Shown: positions 1 to 6,372, numbered from the stretch's first letter. The stretch is 9,926 bases of DNA from an uncultured Lachnospiraceae bacterium (GCA_947631075.1 CANRJU010000080.1:1-9926), one strand, 5' to 3'. The notes: generated from the letters alone by a model not told the origin. A program made the numbers and translations.

Positions 1-704
1 GGTATAAATCCTGCGTGGATAAATTCCCTTATAAAGTGGAACATGACGGGAAAGAATTCATTGTGCATCTGACAGAGAAGCGCCTTCTCACATACAATCC
101 CGTCCTGGCTGCAAAGAAACGGTATGAGATCCGTCGGCTGTCAGAAAAAGCAAGGTCACTGACGGTTTCCGGCGCAAAAAGGGCGGAATATGGGGAAGCC
201 GGAAAATATGTAAGCTTCACGGACAAAACAGGAGGGAAGGCCGTCGTAAACATGAATCAGGATGCCATTGATAAAGACATAAAATTTGCCGGTTATAACC
301 TTCTGGTAACTTCTGAGACCAAAATGAGCAATCAGGACATTTACAATACCTACCATAACCTCTGGCGCATCGAAGAATCCTTTAAGATCATGAAATCCGA
401 CCTGGATGCAAGGCCGGCATTTTGCCAGAAGGAAGAGACTATAAAAGGACATTTTTTAATCTGTTATCTGACAGTACTATTAGAGCGTCTCTTTCAATTC
501 AAGGTACTGGAAAATAAGTATGCAACAGCGGAGATTTTTCGTTTCCTGAAAGATTTCCGGGTTACGAAAGCAGAGACAAAATATATCAACACAGCAACAT
601 CCAGCGATATCATCAATGAATTGTCTTTAAAATTAAACCTTCCGCTGACAAACTATTTCCTGACAGAAACACAGGTCCGTTCCATCTTAAACCGTAAAAT
701 CTGA
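1..704 (+). CDS. IS1634/IS4-type DDE transposase, C-terminal part (5' end outside window)
   Basis: Transposase of an insertion sequence, which cuts and joins the element's ends. The frame is open to the left edge (codons before position 15 are still sense), so the GTG at 15 is only an internal codon and the N-terminal part is missing. Counting from that GTG, the segment NTYHNLWRIEESFKIMK (residues 111-127) matches the C-terminal signature of IS4/IS1634 transposases: Tyr113, catalytic-type Glu120 and Lys127 in the Y-(2)-x-(3)-E-(6)-K spacing, with Leu116 where many IS4 members have Arg. A hydrophobic helix typical of the family follows (GHFLICYLTVLLERL). The gene ends at TGA 702-704 with no frameshift in the visible 234 codons. 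Base composition is more AT-rich than the neighbouring genes, as expected for acquired DNA. It is convergent with the minus-strand operon that ends at 832. Family assignment is fairly sure; the exact IS is not known. Confidence 0.88.
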   Translation, partial: YKSCVDKFPYKVEHDGKEFIVHLTEKRLLTYNPVLAAKKRYEIRRLSEKARSLTVSGAKRAEYGEAGKYVSFTDKTGGKAVVNMNQDAIDKDIKFAGYNLLVTSETKMSNQDIYNTYHNLWRIEESFKIMKSDLDARPAFCQKEETIKGHFLICYLTVLLERLFQFKVLENKYATAEIFRFLKDFRVTKAETKYINTATSSDIINELSLKLNLPLTNYFLTETQVRSILNRKI

Positions 705-711
705 AACTTTA

Positions 712-756
712 AAAAGTAAAAGCTGCTGCAAATCTACTGCAACAGCTTTTACTTTT
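712..756. terminator. Long hairpin after the transposase, probably a bidirectional terminator
   Basis: The arms 712-730 (AAAAGTAAAAGCTGCTGCA) and 738-756 (TGCAACAGCTTTTACTTTT) pair over 19 positions with one C/A mismatch and a 7-nt loop. The 3' arm ends in a T-rich run on the plus strand, and the minus strand reads CTTTTTAAAG just after the stem. It starts 8 nt after the transposase stop and lies about 75 nt beyond the stop of the convergent CYTH gene, so it could end transcripts from both sides. It may belong to the insertion sequence or to the chromosome. No dG was computed. Confidence 0.72.
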
Positions 757-831
757 CAATGAGTTAACGCCATTTTTTAATGTCTGATACCAAAGTCAGG
801 TTATATAACACCCACTGTACAAAAAACAAGG
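757..831. other. Intergenic stretch holding the probable right end of the insertion sequence
   Basis: These 75 bases between the hairpin and the CYTH stop codon code for nothing visible. They contain a perfect 10-bp palindrome, GTTATATAAC (800-809), preceded by TGTCTGATACC (781-791). The right boundary of the IS must lie in this stretch or close to it. It cannot be fixed, because the left end with the matching inverted repeat and target duplication is outside the window. There is also a short T run after the CYTH stop on the minus strand, but no convincing stem goes with it. Confidence 0.35.
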
Positions 832-1323
832 CTAATTTTCTGAAATAACAGAATTTTTTTCACTTTTAGACAGATAACTGTTGGAGTAGTGATAATCCCC
901 GCTGACATCTTTTCCGAACCACTCCGGCGGGACAAAGGCGTCCCCCTCCGCCACGGTGGGAAACTCCACCTCCGCCAGAAGAAAGCCCTCGTACTCCCCG
1001 TGAAATACGTCTAACTCAATCGTATACCGCTGATAGGGAATCCGGTAGCGGGTCTTTGTGATCCGCTTCCCGTCCGCCTTCTCCCGCAGGTGCTCATACG
1101 CCTCCCTCGTCAGGGGCGCCTCCCACTCCTCCGCCACGCACAGGGCGCTCTTTTGCCCCGCGTCGTCCACATGGCTCTTGTAGGTAAAAATATAGTCCTC
1201 ATCCCGGCGGCGGATCCGCAGCGTGGGATTGCTGCACAGGTAGCACTGCTCCAGCTCCGCGCGCTCGTACTCCTCCAGGTGCTCCGGGAGACTTTCTACC
1301 AGATATTTTTTCTCAATTTCCAC
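832..1323 (-). CDS. CYTH-domain protein (putative inorganic triphosphatase-type phosphohydrolase)
   Basis: A 163-residue single-domain member of the CYTH superfamily. These tunnel-fold enzymes use clustered acidic and basic residues and divalent metal to hydrolyse triphosphates; bacterial stand-alone members are often tripolyphosphatases. Seen: the signature E-x-E-x-K at the extreme N-terminus (EIEKK, residues 2-6), basic strands LRIRRR (35-40) and FTYK (46-49), TKTRYRIPY (89-97), IELDVF (102-107), LAEVEFP (116-122) and the C-terminal helix with SNSYLS (147-152). An upstream TTG at 1329 is possible, but it is only 2 nt from the purine-rich AGAGGA site. The GTG at 1323 has 7-nt spacing and gives the usual start MEIEKKYLV, so it is chosen. 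The AGAGGA overlaps the TAG stop of the preceding signal peptidase gene, implying translational coupling. The true substrate is unknown: adenylyl cyclase or thiamine triphosphatase activity also occurs in the superfamily, so no symbol is given. Confidence 0.88.
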   Translation of the reverse strand: MEIEKKYLVESLPEHLEEYERAELEQCYLCSNPTLRIRRRDEDYIFTYKSHVDDAGQKSALCVAEEWEAPLTREAYEHLREKADGKRITKTRYRIPYQRYTIELDVFHGEYEGFLLAEVEFPTVAEGDAFVPPEWFGKDVSGDYHYSNSYLSKSEKNSVISEN

Positions 1324-1334
1324 TTTCAATTCCT

Positions 1335-2450
1335 CTATTCTATTCTGCTGAACTGGTCAAACGGATAAAAACGAATCCACGCCTTTCCCTTGATGCGCTC
1401 CCTCTTTATGATTCCCACCTCGTCGCTCCGGCTGTCCACGCTGGCGTTGCGGTTGTCCCCCAGCACGAAAAATTCATCCTCTCCCAGATGAACCCCCTCG
1501 GCCGCCAGCCCCGGCTCCTGAATCAGCTCCTCGCAGTAATTTTCATCCAACATCTGTCCATTGATATAAATTTCGCCGTTCGTGATCTGGACCGTCTCGC
1601 CGGGAAGGCCGATCACCCGCTTGATAAAGTTGACGTCCTCGCTAAAGGGAAATACAACGACGTCAAACCGCCTCGGATCGTGGAAGTAATAGCTGACCTT
1701 CTCCACAATCAACTGGTCTCCGTTGGTCAGCGTGGGGTCCATGGAACTTCCCTCCACCGACGTGTGATAGGCGACAAAACTGGTGATAAACAGCGAGAGA
1801 AGCAGGGCCGCCGCCGCGCAGATCAAGACCTCCAGAATCGTGTGCAGCATCGGGTGCTTGTCCTGGTATTCCTCACCGTCCTCATCGGAAACTCCCGGAG
1901 AGCCCGCAGGATTCAAATCGTCGCTCACGGATTCCAGCTTTAATTCCCGTCCCGGAATATAGGAAATGTCATCTTGGATTGGAATGTCGTCCTGGACTGG
2001 AATATCGTCCTGGACTGGAATATCGTCCTGGACTGGAATATCGTCCTGAACTGGAATATCATCCTGGACTGGAATGTCATCTTGGATGACATTATCGTCC
2101 TGAACCGGAATGTCGTTAAGAGCTGGAACATCAACCTGGGGCGAAACATTCACTTCCACAGGAATATCATTCGGAACCGGCGTCGCCGTCGGTATTTGCG
2201 TTACTGGCGCCGATGCCGCCATTGCAGGCGTCGCCTCCTGAGGCGCGCCTCCCCCATGGGGAGTATCGAGACTTTCCCCACTGGAAATTCCCCTCTGGAA
2301 CGTTTCTCCGCTGAGAATGCGATCAATCTCCCGCCGCGTATCCTGTCCCAGCCCCACCTGGCGGGGCTGGGAAGTCGTCTCCTGCGCCTGATATTTTCGT
2401 ATCTCCTCGCAAATGCGCAGGCTCTCCTCTATTTTTTCCTCATCTGTCAT
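1335..2450 (-). CDS. lepB: Signal peptidase I with long repeat-bearing cytoplasmic N-terminal extension
   Basis: Membrane-bound Ser/Lys protease that removes signal peptides from exported proteins. All family boxes are present: one transmembrane helix at about residues 203-228 (ILEVLICAAAALLLSLFITS), box B GSSMDPTL with nucleophile Ser236, box D FIKRVIGLPGE with general base Lys277, and box E GDNRNASVDSR from 331. At 371 residues it is about twice the usual length of a Firmicutes enzyme. The extra 200 N-terminal residues look disordered and acidic: a short charged helix (1-20), a conserved-looking patch TRREIDRILSGE (about 38-49), a Pro/Ala/Thr stretch, then tandem P-V-Q-D-D-I hexapeptides (about 115-162). 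The start ATG at 2450 follows GAGGG at good spacing. It lies 79 nt after rbgA with no clear promoter between, and its stop overlaps the CYTH ribosome binding site. Function is secure for the catalytic domain; the role of the extension is unknown. Confidence 0.93.
   Translation of the reverse strand: MTDEEKIEESLRICEEIRKYQAQETTSQPRQVGLGQDTRREIDRILSGETFQRGISSGESLDTPHGGGAPQEATPAMAASAPVTQIPTATPVPNDIPVEVNVSPQVDVPALNDIPVQDDNVIQDDIPVQDDIPVQDDIPVQDDIPVQDDIPVQDDIPIQDDISYIPGRELKLESVSDDLNPAGSPGVSDEDGEEYQDKHPMLHTILEVLICAAAALLLSLFITSFVAYHTSVEGSSMDPTLTNGDQLIVEKVSYYFHDPRRFDVVVFPFSEDVNFIKRVIGLPGETVQITNGEIYINGQMLDENYCEELIQEPGLAAEGVHLGEDEFFVLGDNRNASVDSRSDEVGIIKRERIKGKAWIRFYPFDQFSRIE
1963..2116 (-). repeat. 18-bp tandem repeats inside the signal peptidase gene
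   Basis: The DNA is built of 18-bp units, plus-strand form GGAATATCGTCCTGGACT. About five near-identical copies lie between 1981 and 2070, with decayed copies on both sides. Changes are mostly single transitions at third codon positions. In the coding frame each unit reads P-V-Q-D-D-I, with variants P-I-Q-D-D-I and V-I-Q-D-D-I at the edges. The unit is a multiple of three, so copy number can change without breaking the frame, as is common for slippage or recombination tracts in surface or linker regions. Confidence 0.9.
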
Positions 2451-2529
2451 GATTATCCCTCATTTCAATGATGTGGGGTCCAAAAATATCTGCCTCTGAG
2501 ACTACGACTTCTCTCAAAATCCCAGACCT

Positions 2530-3384
2530 TCAAGTAGCTGTCCCCACCGGCTTTTCCACTGTAATCCTGCCCAACCGGGCATTTCTGAAATCATCCAGCA
2601 AAAGAAACGCCGCCTTGTCAAAATCCGGCTCATTTCCCTTCTGAATACATCCCCGCCGGACGGCCAGGCGTCGGAGGACCTCCACCGAATCGCCGTTCTC
2701 CTCCACCTCATAGTGTTCCTTCAGCGTGCCCGGATATTCCTCCCGCAGAAACTCGATCAGATCCAGCGCCAGCTCCGCGCTCTGAATCAGCTCGTCCTTG
2801 ATCGACCCGATAAACGCCAAATGCTGTCCCACGGTCTGATCCTCAAACTTGGGCCACAAAATCCCCGGCGTGTCCAAAAGCTCCACCTGCTTGTTCAGCC
2901 GGATCCACTGCTTGCCCTTGGTCACCCCCGGCTTGTTCCCCGTCTTGGCGCAGGCCCTTCCGGCAAAGCTGTTGATAAAAGTGGACTTCCCCACGTTGGG
3001 AATACCGGCGACCATAGCCCTCACAGGCCGGTTCAGAATACCCCGCCTGCGGTCCCTCTCGATTTTTTCCTGACACGCCTTCTGAATCAGGCTGTTTACC
3101 TGTTTCAGCTCATTTTTCTGCCGGGCGTTTACCGCCAGCGCCAGATACCCCCTGCTCTCGTAGTACCGGATCCATTCCCGTGAGAGCGCGGGATCCGCCA
3201 TGTCGCTTTTGTTCAGAAGCAGAATCCTCGACTTGTTCCTTGCCAGCTCCTCGATATCCGGATTTTTGCTGCTGTAGGGGATTCTGGCGTCCGCCAGCTC
3301 AATCACCACGTCAATGAGCTTTATGTCCTCCTGCATGGCCCTCTTGGCCTTGGTCATGTGGCCGGGATACCATTGAAAATGCAC
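2530..3384 (-). CDS. rbgA: Ribosome biogenesis GTPase RbgA (YlqF)
   Basis: Circularly permuted GTPase that acts late in 50S subunit assembly. The G motifs appear in the permuted order typical of the family: G4 NKSD (58-61), a G5-like stretch near 84-88, then G1 GIPNVGKST (127-135), G2 KPGVT (151-155) and G3 DTPG (171-174), followed by a helical C-terminal RNA-binding domain. The N-terminus HFQWYPGHM is the family hallmark. Length is 284 residues, matching Bacillus RbgA closely. The start is GTG at 3384, preceded by AAGGGGGAG about 6-8 nt away, and no better start gives the conserved N-terminus. It begins 16 nt after the stop of the upstream signal-peptidase-like gene, so the two are in one operon. 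In many Firmicutes rnhB follows rbgA; here a second signal peptidase gene does. Confidence 0.96.
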   Translation of the reverse strand: MHFQWYPGHMTKAKRAMQEDIKLIDVVIELADARIPYSSKNPDIEELARNKSRILLLNKSDMADPALSREWIRYYESRGYLALAVNARQKNELKQVNSLIQKACQEKIERDRRRGILNRPVRAMVAGIPNVGKSTFINSFAGRACAKTGNKPGVTKGKQWIRLNKQVELLDTPGILWPKFEDQTVGQHLAFIGSIKDELIQSAELALDLIEFLREEYPGTLKEHYEVEENGDSVEVLRRLAVRRGCIQKGNEPDFDKAAFLLLDDFRNARLGRITVEKPVGTAT

Positions 3385-3400
3385 GGCTTCTCCCCCTTTC

Positions 3401-4021
3401 TCAGCTTCCTTCCGACTCCCTCTCCGGATCGGGCCCGCCGATCAGCGAAAAGGGATTTAACTTTAAAATGACCCTTCCTATTATATTCTCCCGCCGGACC
3501 TTCGTGAAAGAATTGTTCCGGCTGTCGTCCATGTCGTTGCGGTTGTCGCTCAGCACAAAATACTCCCCGTCCCCCAGCGTAATCTCGCTGTTGGCCAGTC
3601 CGGCGGAGGACATCATCCGAAAATCATAATCCTCCTTGATCTCATTGCCGTCAATATAAATCTTTCCGTCCAAAATCTGGACCGTCTCGCCGGGGAGCCC
3701 GATGACGCGGCGGATCATCACAGAGGAATCGTCCATGCTCTCCAGCGTCTCCCCCTCCTCCGGCTCCGGATAAAAGGCAATGACCGATTCACGCCTGGGC
3801 GAAAACACCAGATAGGACGTGCGATTGACAATGACGTCCTCCCCGTTGAACAGGGTATTTTCCATGGCGCTCCCGATCACGCTGACTTTTTTCAGGGCAA
3901 ACCGCACAATCAGCCAGGCGAGAAATACAACGATGACAGCCGCGGCTAAAAACCATAATAATTCTTTGATAAAATTTTTCCGGCGCTCTTTTTTTAATTC
4001 TTCCTCAAACCTCAGGTTCAT
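3401..4021 (-). CDS. Signal peptidase I homologue lacking both catalytic residues (probable pseudoenzyme)
   Basis: A 206-residue protein with the layout of signal peptidase I: a charged N-terminus (EEELKKERRKN), one transmembrane helix (about 21-42) and the S26 fold, with VIGLPGETVQI, KIYIDGNEI, YFVL and DNRN. The active site is altered. The box B motif G-S-S-M-x-P-T reads G-S-A-M-E-N-T, so Ala52 replaces the nucleophile. Box D K-R-V-I-G-L-P-G reads R-R-V-I-G-L-P-G, so Arg104 replaces the lysine base. Box E starts SDNR instead of GDNR. The codons (GCC at Ala52, CGC at Arg104) were read directly. There is no frameshift or stop, so the gene seems maintained. ATG 4021 is chosen over GTG 4030 because that GTG lies inside the ribosome binding site AAAGAGGTGA. 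It sits between rplS and rbgA, where Clostridia usually carry lepB. A non-catalytic partner or regulatory role is inference; residual activity through the shifted Ser51 cannot be excluded. Confidence 0.9.
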   Translation of the reverse strand: MNLRFEEELKKERRKNFIKELLWFLAAAVIVVFLAWLIVRFALKKVSVIGSAMENTLFNGEDVIVNRTSYLVFSPRRESVIAFYPEPEEGETLESMDDSSVMIRRVIGLPGETVQILDGKIYIDGNEIKEDYDFRMMSSAGLANSEITLGDGEYFVLSDNRNDMDDSRNNSFTKVRRENIIGRVILKLNPFSLIGGPDPERESEGS

Positions 4022-4107
4022 GGTCGTCACCTCTTTACCCTATAGCTTCATAATCATGTAAATTTTAATCATACGGCCTCGTAATCGCGCAATCTCACAT
4101 ATTAAAG

Positions 4108-4130
4108 AAGGGACAAACAAGTTGTCCCTT
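4108..4130 (-). terminator. Hairpin between rplS and the signal-peptidase-like gene (terminator or attenuator)
   Basis: A perfect 9-bp stem AAGGGACAA / TTGTCCCTT with a 5-nt loop lies about 35 nt after the rplS stop. On the minus strand it is followed by CTTTAATAT, a weak U tract, so it may only reduce transcription into the four downstream genes. That would fit the need for much more L19 than signal peptidase. I see no strong promoter between this hairpin and 4021. The best match is TTGCGC with TAAAAT at 19-bp spacing, which is poor. Confidence 0.6.
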
Positions 4131-4164
4131 TGAAAATTTCCGCAATTTGCGCTGCGCGCAGGTT

Positions 4165-4512
4165 TTATTTTACAAGTTCTTTTACTTTTGCAGCCTTGCC
4201 GACGCGTCCGCGGAGATAATTTAATTTAGCCCTTCTCACCTTACCGCGGCGAACGACCTCCACCTTTTCTACGATGGGCGAGTGAAGCGGCCATGTCTTC
4301 TCGACGCCTACGCCGTTGGAGAACTTGCGGACGGTAAATGTCTCGCGGGTGCTGCCGCCCTGTCTTTTCAGGACAACGCCCTCAAATACCTGCGTTCTCT
4401 CTCTCTGTCCCTCTTTTACCTTGGCGTATACGCGCACGGTATCGCCCACGCGGAACTGAGGTACTTCTGCCTTCAGCTGTTCTTCTTCGATTTTACGGAT
4501 AATCTCGTTCAT
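4165..4512 (-). CDS. rplS: 50S ribosomal protein L19
   Basis: Structural protein of the large ribosomal subunit, located at the interface with the 30S subunit. The 115-residue protein has the full family pattern: MNEIIRKIEEEQLK at the start, FRVGDTVRVYAKVKEG (20-35), RTQVFEGVVLKRQG (38-51), TFTVRKFSNGVGVEKTWPLHSP (58-79) and the basic C-terminus VRRGKVRRAKLNYLRGRVGKAAKVKE. The normal length is 114-117. The reading frame stays open upstream to 4626, but ATG 4512 is the start: it has AGGAGGAAC just upstream, and the upstream codons lie in the promoter and leader. It has its own promoter just beyond the fhs stop. Downstream genes concern ribosome assembly and export, as in other Firmicutes. Confidence 0.98.
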   Translation of the reverse strand: MNEIIRKIEEEQLKAEVPQFRVGDTVRVYAKVKEGQRERTQVFEGVVLKRQGGSTRETFTVRKFSNGVGVEKTWPLHSPIVEKVEVVRRGKVRRAKLNYLRGRVGKAAKVKELVK

Positions 4513-4538
4513 TGTTGTTCCTCCTAATCTTTTTGATG

Positions 4539-4595
4539 TTCTTAATGTAATAATATCCACCAGAGGACCATCTACTTTTTTCACAACATTAAGAA
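4539..4595 (-). promoter_or_regulatory. rplS leader with 10-bp dyad (possible autoregulatory element)
   Basis: Perfect 10-bp inverted arms TTCTTAATGT (minus strand, 4586-4595) and ACATTAAGAA (4539-4548) enclose 37 nt that include AGATGGTCC. Firmicutes rplS genes often carry an L19 leader RNA, so an autoregulatory leader is plausible, but I cannot match that consensus by eye. The 5' arm overlaps the -10 box and the predicted start site, so a full RNA stem would need transcription from further upstream, such as read-through from fhs. Otherwise it is a DNA dyad. Confidence 0.4.
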
Positions 4596-4622
4596 TATAC
4601 CACAAGATCAGCCGGTAGTCAA
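4594..4622 (-). promoter_or_regulatory. Sigma-A-type promoter of rplS
   Basis: The minus strand has TTGACT (4617-4622), a 17-bp spacer and TATATT (4594-4599), close to the -35 and -10 consensus. The -35 begins 11 nt after the fhs stop codon. Transcription would start near 4586-4589, giving a leader of about 75 nt before the rplS ATG. Confidence 0.82.
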
Positions 4623-4632
4623 GCACGAAAAA

Positions 4633-6303
4633 TCAGAATAATCCGGTAATCGTGCCGTCGTCCTCCACGTCGATTCCCTCTGCGGCGGGCACTTTCGGAA
4701 GTCCCGGCATGGTCATAATGGTTCCGGTAATCGCAACGACAAAGCCGGCTCCCGCCGAGACGTACACCTCGCGGATGTGGAGCGGGAATCCCTCCGGCCT
4801 TCCCAGCACCGATTTGTCGTCGGACAGGGAATACTGGTTCTTCGCCATGCAGACCGGCAGGCTGCCAAAGCCCAATTTCTCAATCCGCGCGATTTCTTTT
4901 TCCGCCGACGGGTCGATTATCACCTCGCCCGCGCCGTAAATCTCGGTGGCAATCGCCGTCATTTTCTCCTTCAGGGAAAGGGAATCCTCATAGAGACAGT
5001 GGAAATGGCTCTCCTTCGTCTCAATCGTCTCCACCAGCTTGTTGGCGAGCGCCACGCCGCCCTCGCCGCCCTTTTCCCACACCTGGCTCAAGGCGAACTC
5101 ACAGCCACGCTCCTCGCAGAACTGCTTTACATACGCGAGCTCCGCCTCGGTGTCCGTCACGAACTGATTCAGCGTGACGATGCAGGGCACGTCGAATTTG
5201 GCGACATTTTCAATGTGCTTTTCCAGATTTACAATGCCCTTTTTCAGAGCGTCCAGATTCTCCGTCCCCAGATTCTCTTTCGCTACGCCTCCGTTGTATT
5301 TCAGCGCGCGCACGGTGGCAACCAGGACGACGGCGTCCGGCTTGAGCCCCGCCATGCGGCACTTGATATCCATAAACTTCTCCGCGCCCAGATCGGCGCC
5401 GAATCCCGCCTCCGTAATCGTGTAATCCGCCAGCTTCAGAGCTGTCCTTGTAGCGCGGATGCTGTTGCAGCCGTGGGCGATATTGGCAAATGGTCCGCCG
5501 TGCACGATGGCGGGCGTGTGCTCCAGCGTCTGAATCAGGTTGGGCCGGATGGCGTCCTTTAAGAGAGCCGCCATAGCGCCCACCGCCTTTAACTCCTTCG
5601 CGGTGACCGGCTGGCCGTCATAGGTATAGGCGACGATAATGCGTCCCAGACGCTCCTTCAGATCCTTCATGTTCTCCGCTAAGCAGAGGATCGCCATGAT
5701 TTCCGACGCCACGGTAATGATAAAATGGTCCTCTCTGGTCACGCCGTCCGCCTTGCGCCCCAGCCCCACGGTAATGTTTCGCAGGACGCGGTCGTTCATG
5801 TCCACGCAGCGCTTCCACACGATCTGCTTCGTGTCGATGTTCAGCGCGTTCCCCTGCTGGATGTGGTTGTCCAGCATCGCCGCCAGCAGATTGTTCGCGG
5901 ATGTGATGGCGTGAAAATCCCCGGTGAAATGGAGATTCAAGTCGTCCATGGGAACGACCTGGGCGTATCCGCCGCCCGCCGCGCCTCCCTTTAAGCCAAA
6001 GCAGGGGCCGAGCGACGGCTCGCGCAGGGCGATGACCGCCTTCTTTCCGATCTTCGCCATAGCCTGTCCCAGCCCGACCGTGGTCGTCGTCTTTCCCTCT
6101 CCCGCGGGCGTGGGGTTAATCGCCGTCACGAGCACCAGCTTTCCGTCCGGGTTGTCCTTGACGCGCTCCCACAGATCGTCTGTGAATTTTGCCTTGTATT
6201 TTCCGTAAAGGTCCAGCTCGTCCTCCGAGATTCCAAGGGACGCCGCCACATTTTTAATCGGCTCCAGCTCCGCCTCCATAGCAATTTCAATATCTGTTTT
6301 CAT
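4633..6303 (-). CDS. fhs: Formate-tetrahydrofolate ligase (10-formyl-THF synthetase)
   Basis: Joins formate to tetrahydrofolate using ATP, giving 10-formyl-THF for one-carbon metabolism (purines, formyl-Met, and the methyl branch of the Wood-Ljungdahl pathway where present). Cytosolic; the family is usually a tetramer. Seen: ATP-binding loop PTPAGEGKTTT (64-74), REPSLGPCFGLKGGAAGGGYAQ (94-115), LHFTGDFHAI (124-133), HGGPFANIAHGCNS in the middle, EAGFGADLGAEKF, and the C-terminal GAGFVVAITGTIMTMPGLPK. ATG 6303 gives 556 residues, the standard length. A GTG 36 nt upstream (6339) is in frame, has an equally good AGGAGG site and would add VKTDIKKRQEDI, a copy of the region around the ATG. Both starts may be used; the ATG is preferred by length and homology. 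It has its own promoter (6533-6561). The enzyme alone does not prove acetogenesis, since many fermentative Clostridia have it. Confidence 0.97.
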   Translation of the reverse strand: MKTDIEIAMEAELEPIKNVAASLGISEDELDLYGKYKAKFTDDLWERVKDNPDGKLVLVTAINPTPAGEGKTTTTVGLGQAMAKIGKKAVIALREPSLGPCFGLKGGAAGGGYAQVVPMDDLNLHFTGDFHAITSANNLLAAMLDNHIQQGNALNIDTKQIVWKRCVDMNDRVLRNITVGLGRKADGVTREDHFIITVASEIMAILCLAENMKDLKERLGRIIVAYTYDGQPVTAKELKAVGAMAALLKDAIRPNLIQTLEHTPAIVHGGPFANIAHGCNSIRATRTALKLADYTITEAGFGADLGAEKFMDIKCRMAGLKPDAVVLVATVRALKYNGGVAKENLGTENLDALKKGIVNLEKHIENVAKFDVPCIVTLNQFVTDTEAELAYVKQFCEERGCEFALSQVWEKGGEGGVALANKLVETIETKESHFHCLYEDSLSLKEKMTAIATEIYGAGEVIIDPSAEKEIARIEKLGFGSLPVCMAKNQYSLSDDKSVLGRPEGFPLHIREVYVSAGAGFVVAITGTIMTMPGLPKVPAAEGIDVEDDGTITGLF

Positions 6304-6372
6304 AATGTCCTCCTGTCTCTTTTTAATATCTGTTTTCACAATGTCCTCCTGCCTCTTTTTGATATCTTTTTT
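6301..6372 (-). repeat. 36-bp tandem duplication of the fhs translation start
   Basis: Positions 6301-6336 and 6337-6372 match at 32 of 36 bases. Each copy contains, in minus-strand order, an AAAAAG run, AGGAGGACATT and a start codon (GTG in the distal copy, ATG in the proximal one), and AAAACAGATATT follows each start codon. The unit is 12 codons, so both starts share the fhs frame. The frame stays open upstream as far as TGA 6445-6447, but no other ATG, GTG or TTG occurs there in frame. Confidence 0.92.

Noticed and set aside
1963..2116. Regularly spaced repeats that could suggest a CRISPR array
   Set aside because: Units are 18 bp, contiguous without unique spacers, and translate in frame as part of a signal peptidase.
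1974..2471. Plus-strand ORF with repeated D-W-N-I-V-L and minus-strand ORF with repeated F-Q-S-R-T-I
   Set aside because: Both are other-frame readings of the 18-bp repeats; neither has a family match or a plausible ribosome site, and the signal peptidase frame explains the DNA.
3401..4030. Treating the first signal-peptidase-like gene as a decayed pseudogene
   Set aside because: The frame is intact, with a strong ribosome site and preserved membrane anchor and fold motifs; only active-site positions differ.
4513..4626. N-terminal extension of L19 to 153 residues
   Set aside because: The extra codons cover the promoter and leader; ATG 4512 has a perfect ribosome site and gives the canonical protein.
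4777..5562. Long plus-strand ORFs opposite fhs, and similar ones opposite the ATP-grasp and ftsK genes
   Set aside because: Typical antisense shadows of GC-rich coding genes, with no recognisable domains and no ribosome sites.
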